Notes: a model not told the origin generated them from the sequence alone. DNA of 64,000 nucleotides from Marivita lacus (GCF_014637725.1 NZ_BMFC01000004.1:1-64000); one strand, 5' to 3'. Numbered from the stretch's first letter, positions 15,281-23,868 are shown. Numbers and translations are program-made.

Positions 15281-16924
15281 TCAGAGAATGCGACGTTCGG
15301 CCTGCAACCCTTTCCAGATGGCGAAACACATCACCAGCAGAACGATGGTAAACGGCAAGCCGGTCGAAATCACCATGGATTGCAACGACTGCAACCCGCC
15401 CGCCGAGAGCAGCAGCACGATCGCCACCGCTCCTTCGAAGATGCACCAGAACACCCGCTGCGGCACCGGCGCATCGACCTTGCCGCCTGCCGTGATCGTG
15501 TCGATGACCAGCGAACCCGAGTCCGACGAGGTGACGAAGAACACGATCACCAGAACGATGCCGATAAAGCTGGTGATGCTCGCAAGCGGCAACCCGTCCA
15601 GCATCTTGAACAGTTGCAATTCAAGCGGTGCGTCCTGCGCCGCCGTATAGCCGTCCAGCACCACTTGCTGGATCGCGACGCCGCCAAAGACCGACATCCA
15701 CAGCACACAGACCATCGACGGGATCAACAGCACGCAGGTGATGAACTCGCGCACGGTCCGGCCCCGGCTGACACGGGCGATGAACATGCCCACGAACGGC
15801 GACCAGCTGATCCACCACGCCCAGTAGAACGAGGTCCAGCCCTGCACGAAGTTGGTGTCTTCACGACCCACCGGGTTCGACAGCGCGGGCAGATACGTCA
15901 GGTAAGCGGCAAGGTAATCGACAAACCCGGTCAGGATCGCCAGCGTCGGTCCGGCAAAGAGCACGAACAGCAGCAGCAGCGCCGCAAGCCCCATGTTGAT
16001 CTCCGACAGCACCTTGACCCCGCCATCAAGCCCGCGCACGACCGAGATGAGCGCCACGGCGGTGATCGCCGAGATCAGGATCACTTCGGTGGTCGAACTC
16101 ACCGGCACGCCGAAGAGCTCGTTCAGACCCGCATTGGCCTGCGTCGCGCCAAAGCCCAGCGACGTGGCCAGACCGAACAAAGTGGCGAACACCGCCAGAA
16201 TGTCGATCACATGCCCGGGCCAGCCCCAGACCCGGTCGCCCAGAAGCGGATAGAACGCCGACCGGATCGTCAGCGGCAGGCCCTTGTTGTAGGAAAACAG
16301 CGCGAGCGCCAAGGCCACGATGGCATAGATCGCCCAAGGGTGCAGACCCCAGTGAAAGATCGTCGCCGCAAAGGCCAGCCGAACGGCCGCCTCCTCATCG
16401 CCACCCGCCGCACCCAAAGGTGCCCAATCGGTGCGCGCCCCGCCCTCTGACGCGGTGCCGCCAAGGGACGCCGCGAAATGGCTCATCGGTTCGGACACGC
16501 CGTAGAACATCAGGCCAATGCCCATGCCCGCGGCGAACAGCATCGCGAACCAGCCGACATAATTGTAATCCGGCGTGGCCTCCGCGCCACCCAGCCGCAC
16601 CGATCCCACCGGCAGCACGATCAGGGCAAGGCAGAACAGCACAAAGATATTGGCGGCAGTCAGGAAGAACCAGTCGAACCCCTGCGTGACGGTGCTGAAC
16701 ATCCATGTGAACATGGCACCCGACTGTTCGGGCAGGGCCAGCGTGTAAAAGACAAAGGCAATGATGCACACACCGGACACCACGAAGACCGGGTTGTGGA
16801 TATCAAGGCCCAGCGGCCCGATCTTGGTCTCGAAATTGTCCTGTCCAATCTCGTAATCGGTCTCGATGATCTGCGACGACCCCTCTGGTTCGGGTATCCC
16901 CTGATTTGCTGAAGTATCGGCCAT
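15281..16924 (-). CDS. BCCT family transporter (betaine/DMSP-type)
   Basis: This 547-residue secondary transporter has about twelve membrane helices and uses the ATG at 16924. BCCT hallmarks are the Gly-rich helix LFAAGMGIGLMFYGVSEP and the Trp-rich segment GWTSFYWAWWISWSPFVGMFIARVSRGRT, the quaternary-ammonium binding and coupling region. Family substrates are betaine, choline, carnitine or DMSP. Linkage to dmdA and acuI on the same strand makes DMSP (or betaine) uptake the best guess. A UspA gene lies 77 bases upstream and is probably co-transcribed. Confidence 0.94.
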   Translation of the reverse strand: MADTSANQGIPEPEGSSQIIETDYEIGQDNFETKIGPLGLDIHNPVFVVSGVCIIAFVFYTLALPEQSGAMFTWMFSTVTQGFDWFFLTAANIFVLFCLALIVLPVGSVRLGGAEATPDYNYVGWFAMLFAAGMGIGLMFYGVSEPMSHFAASLGGTASEGGARTDWAPLGAAGGDEEAAVRLAFAATIFHWGLHPWAIYAIVALALALFSYNKGLPLTIRSAFYPLLGDRVWGWPGHVIDILAVFATLFGLATSLGFGATQANAGLNELFGVPVSSTTEVILISAITAVALISVVRGLDGGVKVLSEINMGLAALLLLFVLFAGPTLAILTGFVDYLAAYLTYLPALSNPVGREDTNFVQGWTSFYWAWWISWSPFVGMFIARVSRGRTVREFITCVLLIPSMVCVLWMSVFGGVAIQQVVLDGYTAAQDAPLELQLFKMLDGLPLASITSFIGIVLVIVFFVTSSDSGSLVIDTITAGGKVDAPVPQRVFWCIFEGAVAIVLLLSAGGLQSLQSMVISTGLPFTIVLLVMCFAIWKGLQAERRIL

Positions 16925-17001
16925 GAAACGGCCCCCCATATTTTTTCTGAAATTGACTGACGGTTATGCGCGTCAGAACACAGCCGGTTCCGCCAGGGAC
17001 G

Positions 17002-17415
17002 TCACCGGACCACCATCACCGACACGTTCGCCCGCTTTGCGACCGTGCCCCCGTTCGACGGCCAGATGTAATCGGTGATGTTGGGCACATGGCTCGCCAT
17101 CACCACCAGATCCGCCCCGGTCTCCTCGACCGCCTTGAGCAGGGTCGGATCGAGATCCGCCGCCGGGTCATGGCTGGTCAGGCCCACACCTTCGGTTCTT
17201 GCACCCGTCGCCTCGCTCTGTTGCTGCGCGAACGCGGTCATCTTCGCGGTGAATTCCTGCGGCGTATGCGCGACCGCTCCCGGTGTCTCAGCCGTGACAC
17301 CGACATAGATGACGGTTGCATCGTAATGTCGCCCCAGATCCGCGGCACATGTCAACGCGCGGTCCAGTGTCTCGACATGCGCCAGGTCCACCGGCACCAT
17401 GATTCGATTGAACAA
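17002..17415 (-). CDS. UspA family universal stress protein, TTG start
   Basis: The product is 137 residues and reads FNRIMVPVDLAHVETLDRAL at its N-terminus and ADLVVMASHVPN and VSVMVVR near the end, a classic UspA alpha/beta fold. I chose the TTG at 17415 because AGGAGGG lies 7 bases ahead and the family normally begins M-F-x-x-I-x-V-P. In the nucleotide-binding segment the usual G-x2-G-x9-G-S/T glycines are partly replaced (SHVPNITDYIWPSNGG), so ATP binding is doubtful. Small UspA proteins beside solute transporters (TeaD with TeaABC is the known case) can tune uptake, so regulation of the BCCT carrier is plausible. Confidence 0.88.
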   Translation of the reverse strand: MFNRIMVPVDLAHVETLDRALTCAADLGRHYDATVIYVGVTAETPGAVAHTPQEFTAKMTAFAQQQSEATGARTEGVGLTSHDPAADLDPTLLKAVEETGADLVVMASHVPNITDYIWPSNGGTVAKRANVSVMVVR

Positions 17416-17711
17416 GTCTGTCCCTCCTGCTTTGTCTGCCAGCACGTCGCGCGTGCCGGTCTGGGGACGCGGCCTTTGGGCAGAGTGCCCTGCCTCGTCT
17501 CGGTGCCAAAGCGCCCCCGAACATCACCCCGATGCGGGCGACATGTCACAAGACTAAACGAAACAACCGCCCCGATGCAAACCGGAGCGGTGATTGATGT
17601 CGCATTTGCGACACAGACGTGCTTCGAAATTCCTTTGGAACACACAGAATTTCGGAAATTTCACCTCGGGACATGTCGCTTTCAGGCGATCACGTCCAAG
17701 ATGTCGTGGAC

Positions 17712-18704
17712 TTATCCGGCAGCGACATCCACCACGACGCGGCCCTTGACGTGACCTTTCAGGATCTCTTCGCCAAGCCGTGGCAGATCGGCCAGCGTCG
17801 CCGGCGTCACCATCGCCTCGAGCTTGTCCATCGGCAGATCCTTGGCGATCCGCTGCCATGCGCGCACACGGTTCTCGTAGGGCTGCATCACGGAATCGAT
17901 TCCCAGCAGGTTCACCCCGCGCAGCAGGAACGGGATCACCGTGGCAGGCAGGTTGGCACCGCCCGCAAGACCCACCGCCGCGACAGACGCACCGTATTCC
18001 ATCTGCCCCAGCACGCGGGCCAGCATCGCGCCGCCGACCGCATCGACGCAGCCACCCCAGCTTTCGCTTTCCAGCGGGCGCTTGACGGTCTCGTTGATCT
18101 CTTCGCGCGCCACGATCTGCGAAGCCCCCAGCGATTCCAGATAGGACGCCTGTTCCGGACGCCCCGTCACCGCCGCCACCTTATGCCCCAGCGCCGCGAG
18201 GATCGCCGTCGCCACCGATCCGACACCGCCCGCGGCCCCGGTCACCAGAACCGGCCCCGGCTTGATGCCGTGATCCTCCAGCGCCATCACCGCCAGCATC
18301 GCGGTGAACCCGGCCGTGCCCACCGCCATCGCCTGACGCGTGTCGAGCCCCTCGGGCAGCGGCACCAGCCAATCGGCCTTGACCCGCACCTTCTGGCTGT
18401 AGCCGCCCCAATGCGCCTCGCCGACACGCCAGCCGGTCAGGATCACCTTGTCGCCCGGGGCGTAACGCGCGTCATCCGACGCCTCGACCGTGCCGGCAAA
18501 ATCGATGCCCGGCACATGCGGATAGTTCCGCACCAAACCGCCTCCCGGCCCGATGCACAGCCCGTCCTTGTAGTTCACGGTCGAATATTCGACCGCAACC
18601 GTCACCTCGGCCTGAGGCAGATCGCCCAGTTCCAGTGTTTCCACCGCCGCGGATGTCTTGCCGCTCTCCTCGTCCTTGCGGACCACCAATGCGTTGAATC
18701 CCAT
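17712..18704 (-). CDS. acuI: Acrylyl-CoA reductase AcuI
   Basis: This 330-residue zinc-free MDR oxidoreductase uses the ATG at 18704. It reads MGFNALVVRKDEESGK, with NYKDGL, the NADPH motif GAAGGVGSVA near 155, GRPEQASYLESLGA, and a YENRVRAWQRIAKDLP helix late in the protein, all as in AcuI/YhdH. It reduces acryloyl-CoA to propionyl-CoA with NADPH, detoxifying the acrylate product of DMSP cleavage. Its position right after dmdA is the known Ruegeria-type arrangement and strengthens the call. Confidence 0.93.
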   Translation of the reverse strand: MGFNALVVRKDEESGKTSAAVETLELGDLPQAEVTVAVEYSTVNYKDGLCIGPGGGLVRNYPHVPGIDFAGTVEASDDARYAPGDKVILTGWRVGEAHWGGYSQKVRVKADWLVPLPEGLDTRQAMAVGTAGFTAMLAVMALEDHGIKPGPVLVTGAAGGVGSVATAILAALGHKVAAVTGRPEQASYLESLGASQIVAREEINETVKRPLESESWGGCVDAVGGAMLARVLGQMEYGASVAAVGLAGGANLPATVIPFLLRGVNLLGIDSVMQPYENRVRAWQRIAKDLPMDKLEAMVTPATLADLPRLGEEILKGHVKGRVVVDVAAG

Positions 18705-18762
18705 GGCTCGTCTCCTTTTGCTGTCGTCACAACTTCTCTGGTTCAAAAATATCTCGGGGAGC

Positions 18763-18782
18763 GTGAGGGGCTGGCCCCTCAC
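18763..18782 (-). terminator. Hairpin between dmdA and acuI
   Basis: GTGAGGGG and CCCCTCAC form an 8-bp stem with a 4-base loop 20 bases past the dmdA stop. The T-run on the minus strand comes only about 15 bases later (near 18748), so it may be a weak terminator or an mRNA-stabilising hairpin rather than a full stop. Confidence 0.5.
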
Positions 18783-18801
18783 TCCCCAACTCTGCAACCG
18801 C

Positions 18802-19905
18802 TCAGACCCAGAAGGTTTCCGAAACCTGCGCCGCGCGCACTTCGCGCGGCAACACCACATCCAGATCGGTGCCCTCGTCCCAATGGGTCATGCGTACCAT
18901 GCCGATGGCCACGTTGGTGCCGAAATCCGGGCTCCACGCCGCACTGGTCACCTGCCCCACCTGAATGTCTCCGGCCATCAGCGGCCACGGCCTGTCGCAG
19001 ACAGGCACCCGGTCACCGTGGATCTCGATCGCCCGGATCTGCCGCACCGGCCCTTCCTGCGCCACCCGCAAGAGCGCATCGCGCCCGACGCAGCCGATGG
19101 CGGTCTGCGTGTTGCAGAACTTGCCCAACCCGCATTCATGCGGCGTGTTGTTGTCGGTCATGTCATTGCCATAGCTCAGCAACCCGCCTTCGATCCGTTC
19201 GATCAGGTTGGGACAGCCCGCATGCACATCCAGATCGCGCCCCGCCTCCATCAGCGCATTCCACAGCGGCATGCCCAGATCACTGCCCTCGACGTAGATC
19301 TCGAACCCGCCCTGCCGCGAATAGCCCGACCGCGCCACCGCCAGCGACCGGCCCTGGAATTCGAGCATGCGGAAGCGGAAGAACCGGATGTCGCGCACCT
19401 GATCGCCAAACACCCGCGCCATCAGATCGTCCGCCTTCGGCCCCTGCACCGCCAGCGGCGACACGTCAGGCTCGTCCACCAGCACATCCAGCCGGAACCC
19501 GTAGGCCAGCCCCTTGACCCAATAAAGCAGATCGCTGTCCGCAATGGAAATCCACCAGCGATCCTCCGCCAGCTTGACCGCCACCGGATCATTGAGCATC
19601 CCGCCGGTCTCATCGACGATGGGCACGTAGTAACACTGCCCCGGCAGCATCGATCGAAGGTCGCGCGGCGTCAGCATCTGCATCAGCCGCCCCGCATCCG
19701 GACCGCGCAGCTCGACCTGCCGCTCACAGGCGACATCCCAGACCTGCACCGCCTCTTTCAGATGGCGGTAATCCTCTTCGACCGACCGGAACACGGTGGG
19801 CAAAAGCATGTGGTTGTAGACGGTGTAGCCCTTGACCCCCGCCGCCTCATTGCCATCGGAAAACGGAGTGCGCCGCAACCTGCGCGACGGAGAGATCAAA
19901 GCCAT
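18802..19905 (-). CDS. dmdA: DMSP demethylase DmdA
   Basis: This 367-residue GcvT-fold enzyme moves a methyl group from dimethylsulfoniopropionate to tetrahydrofolate, giving methylmercaptopropionate. The start reads MALISPSRRLRRTPFSDG, then AAGVKGYTVYNHMLLPTVF, DVACERQVELRGPDA, PLAVQGPKADDLM, ARSGYSRQGGFEIYVEG, NLIERIEGGLLSYGNDMT and TSAAWSPDFGTNVAIGM. These match my recollection of roseobacter DmdA closely and differ from glycine-cleavage GcvT. Met at 19911 two codons upstream is possible. The acuI gene follows on the same strand. Confidence 0.95.
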   Translation of the reverse strand: MALISPSRRLRRTPFSDGNEAAGVKGYTVYNHMLLPTVFRSVEEDYRHLKEAVQVWDVACERQVELRGPDAGRLMQMLTPRDLRSMLPGQCYYVPIVDETGGMLNDPVAVKLAEDRWWISIADSDLLYWVKGLAYGFRLDVLVDEPDVSPLAVQGPKADDLMARVFGDQVRDIRFFRFRMLEFQGRSLAVARSGYSRQGGFEIYVEGSDLGMPLWNALMEAGRDLDVHAGCPNLIERIEGGLLSYGNDMTDNNTPHECGLGKFCNTQTAIGCVGRDALLRVAQEGPVRQIRAIEIHGDRVPVCDRPWPLMAGDIQVGQVTSAAWSPDFGTNVAIGMVRMTHWDEGTDLDVVLPREVRAAQVSETFWV

Positions 19906-19984
19906 GCACATACCTCATGCACAAGTAAACGGGAGGGTGGGCGGGGCGACGTGCCTGCACGAGCGCCGTCCTGCTGAACCGGGA

Positions 19985-20503
19985 TCAGAGCCAAGGCCCC
20001 TCGTCCGGCATGAAGGCCAGATCGGTGACAGGCGCCTTGGCCCCCGCCGCCGTCAGCATCGCGTGGATCTGCCCGCGATGGTGGGTCTGGTGGTTGAAGA
20101 AATGCAGGATGCACAGATCAAGCGGCTTGGCCATGTCGCGGCCCATCGCGCCGGAATACCAGGTCAGGTCGCCTTTCAGGTCGATCGCGCGCAGCTTGTC
20201 GGCCCAGTGCAGGATGCGCGCATCGACACGGTACCGCTCTCCGGCCCAGGCGGCTGCGGTGGGCTGCAGGTCGACACTGTCGGCAATGCCGCCCTCGGGC
20301 CGGGCACCGCCATCGAACCGCGACATCCACATCATGTCCCCCCAGAGCAGGTGATTGGCCGTACCCAGAAGCGAGCCGAAAAAACCCTTGCGATCGCGGC
20401 GCAGCTCGGCATCGGGCAACACATCGAACGCCGCCCGCAGTTGCGTGTTCTGCCAGGCGTTATACCGCGCCATCGTCACGCAATATTCCGGGAAGATCAT
20501 CAT
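19985..20503 (-). CDS. DinB family protein
   Basis: The product is 172 residues with the four-helix DinB fold. It has YNAWQNTQLRAAF near the start, FGSLLGTANHLLWGDMMW in the second helix and LHFFNHQTHHRGQIHAML in the third. The histidines of the HLLWGD and NHQTHHRGQ segments are the usual divalent-metal ligands. DinB members are metal-dependent thiol transferases or of unknown role. I start at the ATG at 20503, one base after the DUF1326 stop, although the frame is open further upstream. It is the third gene of the DUF2182-DUF1326 unit. Confidence 0.88.
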   Translation of the reverse strand: MMIFPEYCVTMARYNAWQNTQLRAAFDVLPDAELRRDRKGFFGSLLGTANHLLWGDMMWMSRFDGGARPEGGIADSVDLQPTAAAWAGERYRVDARILHWADKLRAIDLKGDLTWYSGAMGRDMAKPLDLCILHFFNHQTHHRGQIHAMLTAAGAKAPVTDLAFMPDEGPWL

Positions 20504-20504
20504 C

Positions 20505-21209
20505 TTACTTGGGTCCAGACCAATTGATCGGGCAAATCTCAGCCGATTTGCCGCCAAAATCCCAGATACGGCCGTAGTCGCGCACCTTGGACTTGAGTCC
20601 CCTTGCCGCGATGATGTCCGGGCCCATCCAGTACTTTGAATTGGTGATCATCACCGGGTGATCGGGATCGCCGCCATCGAGCATCTCGATCTCGCCCTGG
20701 ATCTTGCGCCCGATATACAGCCCGCGCTTCTTGCCTTCGCGCACGATTTCGACCTTTTCGCGCTCGGCGCCCACGATGTCGCTGACCAGCATCGTGAAAA
20801 GCCCGGTCGTGCCCCCCGCAGCCCCGCTGAAGATCTGCAGGATGCCGTTATAGGCCTTTCCGCTTGCGCGCTCATCCACATAGGCCGCCACTTTCCAGCC
20901 GCCTTCGGCCATGCGACCCGGGATCTCGACCATCAGCCCAACGTTCAGGCCCGACAGGCTCTCCCCCTCGTAATGCCCTTCGTCGATGGCAATCGCCATC
21001 CACGCATAGCAATGCCCTTCGGTCGGGGGATGCGCGCCAAGGCTGACCACGCAGGGGCAGAAGACCGTACACGAACAGTTCAGGAACAGCTCGCCCTTGA
21101 TCGCCCACTCGGTCGGTGCCATGCGCCCCCGCTTGGGATTGTCCACCCGCTGGTCGATCCTCTGGCTGACCGGCAACCGGTCCGCATCTGGGCGTTTCTT
21201 GACAGCCAT
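20505..21209 (-). CDS. DUF1326 protein, Cys-rich
   Basis: The product is 234 residues. The start at 21209 is backed by a strong GGGAGGA ribosome site; an internal Met at 21122 would give the more usual family N-terminus MAPTEWAIKGELF. The DUF1326 core follows with a NCSCTVFCPCVVSLG cluster, whose cysteines look like a metal site. Later come HCYAWMAIAIDEGHYEG and YIGRKIQGEIEMLDGGDP. The function is unproven. DUF1326 and DUF2182 are often adjacent, as here (one base apart), and metal handling, perhaps copper, is my inference from the Cys and Met content of the pair. Confidence 0.88.
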   Translation of the reverse strand: MAVKKRPDADRLPVSQRIDQRVDNPKRGRMAPTEWAIKGELFLNCSCTVFCPCVVSLGAHPPTEGHCYAWMAIAIDEGHYEGESLSGLNVGLMVEIPGRMAEGGWKVAAYVDERASGKAYNGILQIFSGAAGGTTGLFTMLVSDIVGAEREKVEIVREGKKRGLYIGRKIQGEIEMLDGGDPDHPVMITNSKYWMGPDIIAARGLKSKVRDYGRIWDFGGKSAEICPINWSGPK

Positions 21210-21210
21210 C

Positions 21211-21999
21211 TTATCCTCCCATCACGACAGGCCAGCCGACCACCGCAACACCTGCGGCAATCAACAGAACACCCATCGGTTTTGTTGTATAATGCCCGAT
21301 CTGGGGCAGTTTTTCGATCACCATGAACAGGGTCGCAAGCCCCATCCAGGCAAGGTTCATCACCCCGCCGACAAATCCCAGTGCCATGAATCCCCAGCAA
21401 CAGCCGACGCAGAACGCGCCAAGGCCAAGGCCCATGCGCAACCCGCCGTCAAAGCCGGTTTTCCAACGGGTGAGGAAATAGCTCATCGGGCTGTGACACA
21501 CACCGTGGCACACCTCCTTGGCGCGGGTGAACTGGAACGCACCGACAACGATCAACAGCCCGCCCTGGAAGAATAAGCTGCGCCCTATGCCCAACATGTC
21601 GATCACACCGCCGAACAGCAGCGCAAGCTGCACCGCTGTGATCAGCGCCGCGAAAGCCACCCAGACAATCGTGTATCCCAAAAGGACGGCCCACCACCCA
21701 ATGCGGGTGCCATTGGCACTGACCATCAGATCTTCATAGGCACGCAGTGTCGGCACCATGGTCGGCAGCATCATCGCCGCCATCATGATCGCCCACATGG
21801 CAAAGAGCGGCCCGAATTCGGCCATCGGCATCACCATGTCCATGCGGGGGTCCATGTTGCGCATGGTCTCGCCCATCGGCCCCGGACGGCCCAGCAGATC
21901 GAGGTCCATGCCCGTGGACATCACGTAAAGGAACACCCAAGACACGAGAATGGCTGCGAAAAACGTCAGCCATCCAATCGTGCGAAATGTCCCCTGCAT
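21211..21999 (-). CDS. DUF2182 predicted metal-binding membrane protein
   Basis: The product is 262 residues from the ATG at 21999, which follows a good GGGAGG site. About seven membrane helices are visible. The protein is rich in methionine, notably MGETMRNMDPRMDMVMPMAE and MWAIMMAAMMLP, and has Cys/His clusters CHGVCHSP and FCVGCCWGFM. This is the DUF2182 pattern of predicted metal-binding integral membrane proteins. It starts an operon with DUF1326 and DinB and is divergent from a FadR-type regulator across a perfect palindrome, which probably controls it. Confidence 0.9.
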   Translation of the reverse strand: MQGTFRTIGWLTFFAAILVSWVFLYVMSTGMDLDLLGRPGPMGETMRNMDPRMDMVMPMAEFGPLFAMWAIMMAAMMLPTMVPTLRAYEDLMVSANGTRIGWWAVLLGYTIVWVAFAALITAVQLALLFGGVIDMLGIGRSLFFQGGLLIVVGAFQFTRAKEVCHGVCHSPMSYFLTRWKTGFDGGLRMGLGLGAFCVGCCWGFMALGFVGGVMNLAWMGLATLFMVIEKLPQIGHYTTKPMGVLLIAAGVAVVGWPVVMGG

Positions 22000-22034
22000 G
22001 CCAAAACCTCCCAGACTCAGCTTGACGATATGAA

Positions 22035-22058
22035 TGTCAGACAATTAAATGTCTGACA
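22035..22058. promoter_or_regulatory. Perfect palindrome, likely FadR/GntR operator
   Basis: TGTCAGACA (22035-22043) and its exact reverse complement TGTCTGACA (22050-22058) are separated by ATTAAA. Each arm is itself nearly symmetric (TGTC-N-GACA), resembling the GT-N3-AC core of FadR-subfamily operators. It ends one base before the regulator ATG and lies 36 bases upstream of the DUF2182 start, so binding could silence both genes. Confidence 0.75.
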
Positions 22059-22059
22059 A

Positions 22060-22785
22060 ATGGAAAATCCAAAAACCCCACCGAGCCTGTCCGCCAAGAT
22101 CGCGGACGCCATCCGCACCGCGATCGTCGATGGTCGGTTGCTGGTGGGGGACCGCCTGCCGTCGGAATCCGAACTTGCCGACAATCACGGCGTGTCCCGC
22201 GCCACCGTGCGAGAGGCGCTGAAACGGCTGGCGGCGCAATCGCTGATCCGCACGGAACGCGGCGCATTCGGCGGCGCGTTCATCAACCATCTGTCCTACG
22301 CCGAGGCCCGCGCGCAGCAGGTCACGACCTCCACGCTGCTGCTGGGGATGAACGCGATCAGCTTTCAGGTGGCCTGCGAGGCCCGCTATGCGCTGGAGCG
22401 CAGTTGCACGTCGCTGGCCGCCGAGCGGCGCACCGACGCGCTGCTGGCCACCATGCGATCCGAGATCGACAGCCAATCCACCCGCGACCTGTCGGACGAG
22501 GCGTTCTGCGCCTCGGACGTGGCCTTTCACCGCGCGCTTGTGGACTGCGCCGGAAACGAAGTTCTGAGCTATCATCTGGCCGGCAGCGTCGAGGCGATGC
22601 AGCCCCTGATGAACATGATCACCTTTACCGCGCGGTCACGCGCCGAAATCATCGACCTGCATCGCGCCATCGTCAGCGGTCTGGAACGCCGTGATGTGGC
22701 CTCGGTGGACCGGGCGCTTGCAACGCTCGAAGCCTACACGATCACGCTGGGCCAAACCGTGCTCAAGGCCCGCGCGACGCGCTGA
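22060..22785 (+). CDS. FadR-subfamily GntR transcriptional regulator
   Basis: The product is 241 residues. The N-terminal winged helix (about 8-75) reads AIVDGRLLVGDRLPSESELADNHGVSRATVREALKRLAAQSLIRTERG, a textbook GntR domain. The C-terminal all-helical FCD domain (about 95-235) includes DVAFHRALVDCAGNE and HRAIVSGLERRD, with the Asp/His metal-ligand positions of FadR-type sensors. It is divergent from DUF2182 and directly preceded by a perfect palindrome, so it is probably autoregulated and controls the DUF2182-DUF1326-DinB operon. The effector is unknown. Confidence 0.94.
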   Translation: MENPKTPPSLSAKIADAIRTAIVDGRLLVGDRLPSESELADNHGVSRATVREALKRLAAQSLIRTERGAFGGAFINHLSYAEARAQQVTTSTLLLGMNAISFQVACEARYALERSCTSLAAERRTDALLATMRSEIDSQSTRDLSDEAFCASDVAFHRALVDCAGNEVLSYHLAGSVEAMQPLMNMITFTARSRAEIIDLHRAIVSGLERRDVASVDRALATLEAYTITLGQTVLKARATR

Positions 22786-22790
22786 GCGCC

Positions 22791-23543
22791 TCAGCCCAAA
22801 AGCGCGAGCCCCGGGAATGTTTCGAGCAGCCAGAAGGCAAAAGACGTAAACGCCCCGGTCACCAACGCAATCCCGACGATCACCAGCAGCCCGCCCATCG
22901 CCAGTTCGATCTTGCGCATGTGCTTCTTGATGCGGTTCATCAGCCCCATCGCGCGGGTCAGGAACATCGCCGCCAACAGGAACGGAATGCCCAACCCGGC
23001 GGCATAGACAGCCAGCAGGACCGTGCCCCGCGCCACCGACGCCTCTGACGCCGCCATCGACAGGATCGCACCCAGCTGCGGCCCGATGCAGGGCGTCCAG
23101 CCGAACGCAAAAGCCAAGCCCAGCACGTAGGCACCAAAGGCCGATCCGCCCTGCTGACCCGATTCAAGCCGCGCCTCCTGATCCAGAAACGGAATGCGGA
23201 ACACGCCCAGAAAATGCAGGCCGAAGATGATCACGACCACCCCCGACGCCTGCGCCAGTTGCGTCTGGTACTGAAGGAACAAGGACCCGAAGGCCGAGGC
23301 GGTGAACCCCAGCAGGATAAAGATCGTCGACAAGCCCAAGACAAAGAACAGCGCCGCCATGACGCCCTTCCTGCGGCCTTCGCCGCCGGCCTCGATATCG
23401 GCCACGCTGACACCCGACATATAGGCCAGGTACGGCGGCACGATGGGCAACACGCAGGGGCTGAGGAACGACAACGCCCCCGCCAGAAGCGCAATGCTCA
23501 TGGCCGGAAACAGGGCTGCGTCGATGATCTGAAATTCCAACAT
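22791..23543 (-). CDS. ccdA: CcdA-type thiol-disulfide membrane transporter
   Basis: The product is 250 residues with six membrane helices. The two redox cysteines sit in FLSPCVLPIVPPYLAYMSG and FGWTPCIGPQLGAILSMAA, the CcdA/DsbD signature. It carries reducing power from cytoplasmic thioredoxin to the periplasm for cytochrome c maturation or disulfide reduction. I start at Met 23543 (MLEFQII); six residues more are possible. It converges on the GntR gene, with 5 bases between stops, and is head-to-head with the TusA gene 103 bases away. Confidence 0.93.
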   Translation of the reverse strand: MLEFQIIDAALFPAMSIALLAGALSFLSPCVLPIVPPYLAYMSGVSVADIEAGGEGRRKGVMAALFFVLGLSTIFILLGFTASAFGSLFLQYQTQLAQASGVVVIIFGLHFLGVFRIPFLDQEARLESGQQGGSAFGAYVLGLAFAFGWTPCIGPQLGAILSMAASEASVARGTVLLAVYAAGLGIPFLLAAMFLTRAMGLMNRIKKHMRKIELAMGGLLVIVGIALVTGAFTSFAFWLLETFPGLALLG

Positions 23544-23646
23544 TCTTTCGACATAGGCCAAGCATCACGCGCTGTCACGCGACGCGGAGTCACATGATCG
23601 TGCCAAGCCAGTGGACAGCGGCAGCGCACAGGCCTAAATCCCGCGC

Positions 23647-23868
23647 ATGACACAAGAACTCGATGCCACGGGGCTGCTGTGCCCCCTTCCCGTCCTGAAG
23701 GCGCGCAAGCGCCTGATGGGCCTGTCTTCGGGCAGCGAATTGCATGTGCTGACGGATGATCCGGCGGCCATCGTCGACATGCCGCATTTCTGCAACGAGG
23801 CGGGCCATACACTTGTGCGCAGCGAAACGCGGGACGATGCCATGCTCTGGGTCATCCGCAAGGCCTGA
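23647..23868 (+). CDS. TusA-family sulfur carrier protein
   Basis: The product is 73 residues and matches the TusA/YeeD/SirA fold: LDATGLLCPLPVLKARKRL with the acceptor cysteine in the CPxP motif at position 12, then SGSELHVLTDDPAAIVDMPHFCNEAGH. TusA-like proteins relay persulfide sulfur, for example to tRNA thiolation, cofactor or sulfur-oxidation pathways. A strong terminator follows 12 bases later, so it is a single-gene transcript. Which pathway it serves cannot be told from this window. Confidence 0.92.
   Translation: MTQELDATGLLCPLPVLKARKRLMGLSSGSELHVLTDDPAAIVDMPHFCNEAGHTLVRSETRDDAMLWVIRKA

Noticed and set aside
17619-19517. Long plus-strand frame opposite acuI and dmdA
   Set aside because: Its content is the mirror of two well-recognised genes; no start signal or domain.
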